From positions 1 to 11,044 of the forward strand of contig WQXC01000053.1 of NCBI GenBank assembly GCA_009785045.1: DNA of 11,044 bases, read 5' to 3'. Positions 6,869-11,044 of this stretch are shown piece by piece. Under the pieces are notes generated by a model. That model saw nothing but the letters and a program-made list of their open reading frames with translations, did no database searches and had not been told where the DNA came from. The translations under genes were made by a program, and so were the position numbers. Every line of letters begins with the position of its first letter. Position 1 is the stretch's first letter. This stretch comes from Treponema sp. Its GTDB lineage: Bacteria > Spirochaetota > Spirochaetia > Treponematales > Breznakiellaceae.

Positions 6869-8161
6869 TTATTTTTTTGTAAGCCGCGGAGCAGAACCTT
6901 CTGCCCATGTAATTATAATTGGCGATTTTTTTACTTTCAGAACCGGATTTTCCGGCAGGAGATTTGCTTCTCCGTTGTGTATATTATACTGCGAAAGACT
7001 TATTGCTCCCGGAACTGTAAGCCGTAAATTTCTTCTTCCAACGCCGTTCTTCCAGAGGATTAGTGTATTGGTTCCGTCTTCTTTTGTAAAATATAAACTT
7101 GTTACACTTTTCTTTACTTTTTCTCTTGTTAGATTATCCGGATTGTACTGTGTTCCGGCTATATGATTAGCGGTAAGCATAAATGCATGCGCGCCTGGTT
7201 TAAGTGTTCTGTTGGGGTATATAAGTCCAAAGTAATTTTCAAAATCCAGCCGGTTTTTAATTTCGCCGGGATTGTAAGTATCCATAAACTCATACCATAA
7301 AAGATTTCTGACACCATCGGCTCTGGTTGCAAGACCGCTTAATGTTTTTACAATATAGTCCGGATATTCTCTTATATTGCAAAATGAAATGGGACCTGTT
7401 GAGTAACCAACTTCCGTTACCCAGATTGGTTTGTCGTAATTAAATTCATTAAATATTTTTTGCAGTTTATTTATCTGCCTCATTGTACCGTTGGGTGAAG
7501 CGCCATAGGGATGAACAGAAAAACCATCGGTATTTTCCATAGCGCCGGATCTAAACATTCCACGGGTGAATTTTTTATCTACGCGCGAAGTTGAACCTGC
7601 AAGAACAATCGCATTCGGTTCAAGTTCCCTTATTCTCTTTGCAGTCGCAGCAGACAGCGCAAAAAAGTTTTCATCTGAGCCGTACCAGAAAACCCAATTC
7701 GGCTCGTTCCATATTTCGTAGGCTACTCTTGTTCCGTAACGGGTTACAACTTGTTCTACATATTTTAAAAAATAGGGTAGTTCTCTTTCTCCCAGATTTC
7801 TTTGTTCTTTATTGTCTTCGTACAGCCATCTACTGTCAAAGCCAAGAATAAGTATGATTTTTTTACCTGCCGCTTCCGCTTTGGAAATATAATTATCCCA
7901 ATATTCAAACTCCCATCGTCCTTCTTCCGGTTCTACACCTGTCCATCTTATTGTGGACCTTATCCATGTTGCATTAAAGTTATCAAGCAGATTAAAATCT
8001 TCCTGAAGTAAAGGAGATCGATCCGGAGAGATACCGAAAAAATCATCCGGGATCATGCTTGATTTTGAATAGTTAAAAGCGGTTGATGCGCAAGAGAGTA
8101 AACTAAAACAAAGAGCAAAAAGCGCGATTAACAAACATGTTTTGGTAATAATTGATTTCAT
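6869..8161 (-). CDS. Clan GH-A glycoside hydrolase lipoprotein
   Basis: Predicted cell-envelope glycosidase with retaining mechanism. A lipoprotein signal ends in the lipobox LLSC with Cys24. The (beta/alpha)8 barrel spans roughly 40-330. Strand 4 carries YEIWNEPNW with the acid/base Glu153. Strand 7 carries IWVTEVGY with the nucleophile Glu250. Supporting residues include RSTIRW (68-73), HPYG (217-220) and WYEFMD (289-294). A beta-rich tail (about 355-420) likely forms the C-terminal sandwich seen in GH39, GH30 and some GH5 proteins. The WNEP/TEVG layout fits GH39- or GH5-like enzymes, but the substrate cannot be told. The start ATG shares ATGA with the stop of the phosphatase-like gene upstream, and the stop lies 2 nt before uvrD. 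Both translational links suggest one operon. Confidence 0.87.
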   Translation of the reverse strand: MKSIITKTCLLIALFALCFSLLSCASTAFNYSKSSMIPDDFFGISPDRSPLLQEDFNLLDNFNATWIRSTIRWTGVEPEEGRWEFEYWDNYISKAEAAGKKIILILGFDSRWLYEDNKEQRNLGERELPYFLKYVEQVVTRYGTRVAYEIWNEPNWVFWYGSDENFFALSAATAKRIRELEPNAIVLAGSTSRVDKKFTRGMFRSGAMENTDGFSVHPYGASPNGTMRQINKLQKIFNEFNYDKPIWVTEVGYSTGPISFCNIREYPDYIVKTLSGLATRADGVRNLLWYEFMDTYNPGEIKNRLDFENYFGLIYPNRTLKPGAHAFMLTANHIAGTQYNPDNLTREKVKKSVTSLYFTKEDGTNTLILWKNGVGRRNLRLTVPGAISLSQYNIHNGEANLLPENPVLKVKKSPIIITWAEGSAPRLTKK

Positions 8162-9042
8162 TTAAATACACTCCATAAAGTTTGTCCTGTCCATTCAGGC
8201 GGAACTTCCAGATCAAGAATAGCTGCCATCGTAGGTGCAATATTGTAAATAAGTCCTGGCTTGGGAATATTAACCCCTTGTTTTATCCCTTTGCCATAAA
8301 TAATCAGGGGGATTTGCCGCTGCTTGGTAATATTAAAACCATGCCCCCAAAACGTACCTCCGTGATCAGAGGACAGTACAAATACAGTATTTTCGTATAT
8401 TCCTGCATCTATTACCGCTTGTTTTATTATAGCAATTAAACCATCCAGTTCAGTAAGTTTATCATAATAAGCTTTGGAACCCCAGCGGTCTCTGTGACCT
8501 GTTTCGTCAGGTTCATTAAACACAACTGCGGTAAAAACCGGTTTATTTTCTATAATATATGAAGCTACTTTTTGCGCAGATTCAATATCAGACAGGATTC
8601 TTATTTTTTCTGCAGTTTCACTGGAACATATTTCGTCCAGATCGCTCCATTCAAAGAAAAAGACAGGTTTACTTGCAGGATAGTTTTCGTTAACAATTGT
8701 AAATATTGATGGAAACTGATCTGAATTAATTTGTTCGGGCGGCGTGCCGTTAAAAAACGCCAGCCAGTTTTCCCAGCTATTACTTGGCATTATACATTTC
8801 ATTTTCATGCTTGAAGCGCCCTCTGCCATCATTTGCTTTGCTGCCGGCATTTTTGCTTTTGACGTGTACGCGCCGCCCCAGCCGTCAATACCGATAAACA
8901 CCAGGTGCCGCACAGGATAATAAAGCAGTTCTTCTTCTGCAGGCGCTGCAGACTTGTTGCTTGCGCATCCTGTTATTAGAAAAAGATATAAAATTAAAAG
9001 CAGCAGAAGTTTTCCAGTCGCCTGCCTTTTTAGATACATCAT
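8158..9042 (-). CDS. Alkaline-phosphatase-superfamily phosphodiesterase/phosphatase lipoprotein
   Basis: Predicted envelope-anchored metal-dependent phosphoesterase of the type I phosphodiesterase/nucleotide pyrophosphatase group. The 294 residues are on the short side for the superfamily. The lipoprotein signal ends in LITGC (Cys26). Two-metal ligands are all visible: Asp53 in GIDGWGG, Asp179 and His183 in NEPDETGH, Asp226-His227 in SSDHGG and His234 in WGHGF. The nucleophile position, often Thr in PTxTFPN, aligns with Ser89 in MPSNSWENW. No insert domains are evident, so the substrate is open (nucleotide, phospholipid headgroup or sugar phosphate). The start at 9042 is immediately followed by a second ATG (9039), and neither has a Shine-Dalgarno. 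It is the first gene of the minus-strand run and is divergent from the metallophosphatase gene. Confidence 0.88.
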   Translation of the reverse strand: MMYLKRQATGKLLLLLILYLFLITGCASNKSAAPAEEELLYYPVRHLVFIGIDGWGGAYTSKAKMPAAKQMMAEGASSMKMKCIMPSNSWENWLAFFNGTPPEQINSDQFPSIFTIVNENYPASKPVFFFEWSDLDEICSSETAEKIRILSDIESAQKVASYIIENKPVFTAVVFNEPDETGHRDRWGSKAYYDKLTELDGLIAIIKQAVIDAGIYENTVFVLSSDHGGTFWGHGFNITKQRQIPLIIYGKGIKQGVNIPKPGLIYNIAPTMAAILDLEVPPEWTGQTLWSVFK

Positions 9043-9048
9043 ATATTT

Positions 9049-9101
9049 ATTATATCTATTATTTTGTTATTTATATAGTGCAGTAATACGGCAAAATTCA
9101 A
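9049..9101 (-). promoter_or_regulatory. Candidate promoters of the phosphoesterase-hydrolase-uvrD run
   Basis: Two options are visible on the minus strand. TTGAAT (9101-9096) and TATATA (9077-9072) are 18 nt apart and would leave a leader of about 25 nt without a ribosome site. Alternatively, a perfect TATAAT (9054-9049) with a poor -35 lies 6 nt before the ATG, which would place +1 on the start codon. The TTGAAT hexamer is the same as in the pyrG candidate promoter. Confidence 0.4.
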
Positions 9102-9108
9102 TGAATTT
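9094..9108. promoter_or_regulatory. Perfect 15-bp palindrome, operator candidate
   Basis: AAATTCA-A-TGAATTT is a perfect inverted repeat with 7-bp arms around one base. It overlaps the candidate -35 box (9101-9096) of the minus-strand phosphoesterase gene and sits about 70 bp before the start of the plus-strand metallophosphatase. That position suits a dimeric repressor controlling one or both genes. No regulator is coded in the window. AT-rich palindromes can arise by chance. Confidence 0.45.
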
Positions 9109-9168
9109 CTAACGGCGCTTTAACAATATTTTAATACAGCTTTTTCATGATATCAGCATAATACTACT

Positions 9169-9185
9169 GGAGGATATAAATGTAA
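9169..9185 (+). promoter_or_regulatory. Strong ribosome site leading into an ATG-TAA start-stop
   Basis: GGAGG (9169-9173) is followed after 6 nt by ATG (9180-9182), an ideal initiation site, but the next codon is TAA (9183-9185). Downstream codons in the same frame continue AAA CTT TCA TTG CTT, a normal signal-peptide start. Replacing the TAA by AAA would give a canonical MKKLSLLLIVL N-terminus. The first start codon after the stop is TTG at 9195, 9 nt beyond it, which is within reinitiation reach. Confidence 0.8.
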
Positions 9186-9194
9186 AAACTTTCA

Positions 9195-10646
9195 TTGCTT
9201 TTAATTGTACTTATGCTTTTGGCAGCCAATGTCTTTGCATCAGGAATTCGTGATACCGCAGTATCGTTTGAGGCTGAAACTCTTACTCTTACGCCCGGTT
9301 CCAATACAAGCGAAATCAACATTACCTGGTATGGAAATACTGCAGACGGTAATTCCGGTTCGGTTAAGTTCGCTGTTAATTCAAGTGTCAGAAACGGTAA
9401 TTTCCCTGTAAATGTCCAGACAGTAACCGCAACAGGCACAAGTGCAAGCGAAGGAAAAGTTTCGCACAAGGCGACACTTACCGGTCTTACGCCAAATACT
9501 GTATATGCTTACAGTGTGTCCAGTAACGGAACAGACTTTAGCAAGGTTTATACATACAGAACACCTGCAGCGGGCAGATTTATATTTGTAGCTGTAGGTG
9601 ACCCGCAGTTGACAGAGCCAGGCATTTCGCCGACTTCAGAAGGCGTACCCGGTGGTTTCATGGAAAAGAACAATTCCAAAACAACGGCGCAGGGCTGGCA
9701 GGATACTGTTAATGCATTTATGAGACAGGTTCCAAATGTTAGATTCATTGCCGGCGTTGGCGATGCAATTGACAGAAATCTTATAAGCGATCTTGGAAGA
9801 CCTGAGAACGCGCTTGAACCGCACGAAATTAAATATAGAAATTTCTTTGCTCCTGCTGCTCTCAGAAGCGTGCCTTTTGCGCCGGCAATGGGTAACCATG
9901 AATCCAGAAGCCATTATGGTTTTGTGCATCATTACAATATTCCGAATGAGCAGTCTTTTACTTCAGTTCCGACAGGACAAAGCGGCTCACGGCACGAAAT
10001 GGAATCCAGAGGAAATTATTTTTACCTTTATAATAATGCATTATTTGTAGTGCTAAATACTGCTCCATATCCGCGAAACAGAGACGAAGCAGCAAGAGTA
10101 ATTAATGAAATACTTGATCCAACACTTAAAGCAGCTACCGATGCTCACTCAGGGCAGTACAAATGGCTGTTTGTACAGACTCACAAATCTGTTGCAAGTC
10201 TTGCCGACCATGCCGCAGACAAAGACATTCAGTATTATATTGAAGCTGGTTTCCAGCAAATGATAGATAAGTATAAAGTTGACTTTGTGCTTGCAGGACA
10301 TGACCACATTTATGCCAGAAGCTACCCGATGACTGACGGTAAGAGAGTTTCGTCCGGCGGAACAGTTTACTTTACGCTTAACTCTTCCAGTGGGCAAAAA
10401 TTTTACGAAGAATTTGTACCGGATATCAAGGACAATACCGAGTATCCGTACTTTGAAGATGGAACTACAGGCAGCGCAGTATTAATGTCCGGTAAAGTTC
10501 CGTATCCTGTAAGCTTTTATCATCAGGATTATAAACCGATGTTCCTTGAAATTGATGTATCAGATAACTCTGTTACATTTAAATCATACGAAGTGCAGGA
10601 CAATCTTTCTGTGAAAGTTGTTGATACCTACACAGTTACGAAATAG
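9195..10646 (+). CDS. Secreted purple-acid-phosphatase-like metallophosphatase
   Basis: Predicted exported phosphatase. From TTG 9195 it has 483 residues. The signal sequence LLIVLMLLAANVFA has probable cleavage before Ser16. A fibronectin-III-like PAP N-terminal domain (about 22-123, with INITWYGNT and LTGLTPNTVYAYSVSS) comes next, then the calcineurin-like metallophosphoesterase domain (about 128-395): GDPQ (135-138), GVGDAID (187-193), GNHE (233-236), TH330 and GHDHIYAR (368-375). All two-metal signature blocks are present. A short beta-rich tail follows. The start is abnormal: the strong SD-ATG at 9180 is cut off by a TAA at codon 2, so translation would need TTG 9195 or reinitiation, giving a signal peptide without its usual lysines. 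The rest of the frame is intact. The gene may therefore be regulated, newly damaged, or affected by a base error. Confidence 0.87.
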   Translation: MLLIVLMLLAANVFASGIRDTAVSFEAETLTLTPGSNTSEINITWYGNTADGNSGSVKFAVNSSVRNGNFPVNVQTVTATGTSASEGKVSHKATLTGLTPNTVYAYSVSSNGTDFSKVYTYRTPAAGRFIFVAVGDPQLTEPGISPTSEGVPGGFMEKNNSKTTAQGWQDTVNAFMRQVPNVRFIAGVGDAIDRNLISDLGRPENALEPHEIKYRNFFAPAALRSVPFAPAMGNHESRSHYGFVHHYNIPNEQSFTSVPTGQSGSRHEMESRGNYFYLYNNALFVVLNTAPYPRNRDEAARVINEILDPTLKAATDAHSGQYKWLFVQTHKSVASLADHAADKDIQYYIEAGFQQMIDKYKVDFVLAGHDHIYARSYPMTDGKRVSSGGTVYFTLNSSSGQKFYEEFVPDIKDNTEYPYFEDGTTGSAVLMSGKVPYPVSFYHQDYKPMFLEIDVSDNSVTFKSYEVQDNLSVKVVDTYTVTK

Positions 10647-11044
10647 TTAGGTCCGTACTTCCAGATCAAAACTGCGGCGTGTTTCAACCTTGCAAGAGGT
10701 AAGCGCGCCCAGTTTTATTTTTTTGTTGCCAACGATAACTGCCGAGCCGTCGATGTCCGGCGCCTGGCAGTAGAGCCGTCCAAGCCAGATTGGCTCATCG
10801 CCCGAATCTGCAGCAGGTTCAAGTTTTTCTTCGACCAGAACTTTTAAAGTCTGCCCGACAAAACGATCCATATTTTTTTCTGTTATTGGTATTTGCCGCT
10901 CTTCGATTATTTGTTTGCGTTTTTCTGCTGTTTTAACAGGGACGCGTCCTTTCATGGAATAAGCGGCAGTGCCTTCTTCCCGTGAATATGCAAAACAGCC
11001 AACCCAATCAAGATTTGCTTTTGCCTGAAAATCCAGCAGCGCGG
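10647..11044 (-). CDS. rimO: RimO, ribosomal protein S12 methylthiotransferase (C-terminal part)
   Basis: Radical-SAM enzyme that methylthiolates an aspartate of ribosomal protein S12. Only the last 131 residues are in the window, and the N-terminal and radical-SAM cores lie to the right. The visible part begins in the end of the SAM domain with LDWVGCFAYSREEGTAAY, which matches RimO (LDxVGxFxYSxEEGTxA) rather than MiaB. A helix with KRKQIIEERQIPI follows, then the TRAM domain, including VGQTLKVLVEE and the RimO-type APDIDG before the C-terminal strand SFDLEVRT. The true start is outside the window. The stop abuts the stop of the metallophosphatase gene with no base between, so terminators for both must lie inside the opposite gene. 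Confidence 0.93.
   Translation of the reverse strand, partial: ALLDFQAKANLDWVGCFAYSREEGTAAYSMKGRVPVKTAEKRKQIIEERQIPITEKNMDRFVGQTLKVLVEEKLEPAADSGDEPIWLGRLYCQAPDIDGSAVIVGNKKIKLGALTSCKVETRRSFDLEVRT

Noticed and set aside
9180..9185. Reassigned genetic code with TAA as sense
   Set aside because: lptA, lptC, uvrD, the hydrolase and rimO all end with TAA at the expected family C-termini, so TAA is a normal stop here.

Overview
The window looks like a piece of a spirochaete chromosome, most likely from the Treponema lineage. I base this on recall of the protein families (treponeme-like LptA/LptB/LptC next to a CTP synthase, several lipoproteins with relaxed spirochaete-type lipoboxes) and on the moderately AT-rich sequence. 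The species cannot be fixed from this window alone.

From 1 to 9042 everything is coded on the minus strand in a compact run. In transcription order it reads: an alkaline-phosphatase-superfamily lipoprotein (9042-8158), a clan-A glycoside hydrolase lipoprotein (8161-6869), a UvrD/PcrA-type DNA helicase (6866-4596), and a shortened protein resembling class III aminotransferases (4591-3797). A 145-bp spacer with a large inverted repeat follows, then CTP synthase pyrG (3651-2026), lptC (2029-1439), lptA (1323-712) and lptB (707 to the window edge, partial). Several junctions are ATGA overlaps or gaps of a few bases, so the genes on each side of the spacer probably form one or two operons. The lpt genes supply the inner-membrane-to-outer-membrane lipid export bridge. 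The two lipoproteins are cell-envelope hydrolases.

A 137-bp divergent region (9043-9179) separates this run from a plus-strand secreted purple-acid-phosphatase-like metallophosphatase (9195-10646). That gene meets, with no spacer at all, the 3' end of minus-strand rimO (10647-11044, partial), the ribosomal protein S12 methylthiotransferase. Two envelope phosphoesterases and a glycosidase around one divergent control region, which carries a perfect 15-bp palindrome, suggest a shared nutrient-scavenging role. That is inference.

The most unusual signals concern translation initiation. lptA seems to start at ATT behind a clear GGAGG. The metallophosphatase has a good GGAGG and ATG followed at once by TAA, so the strong start site is a two-codon start-stop. 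pyrG and the alkaline-phosphatase-like gene have no Shine-Dalgarno and have possible promoters placed so that the mRNA would be nearly leaderless. Other points are a 28-bp-arm inverted repeat upstream of pyrG, an altered glutaminase lid in PyrG, a repeat-like in-frame insertion in the helicase, and a predicted lipid-anchored LptC. No tRNA, rRNA, CRISPR or insertion sequence was seen. No stretch above 300 bases lacks a gene.
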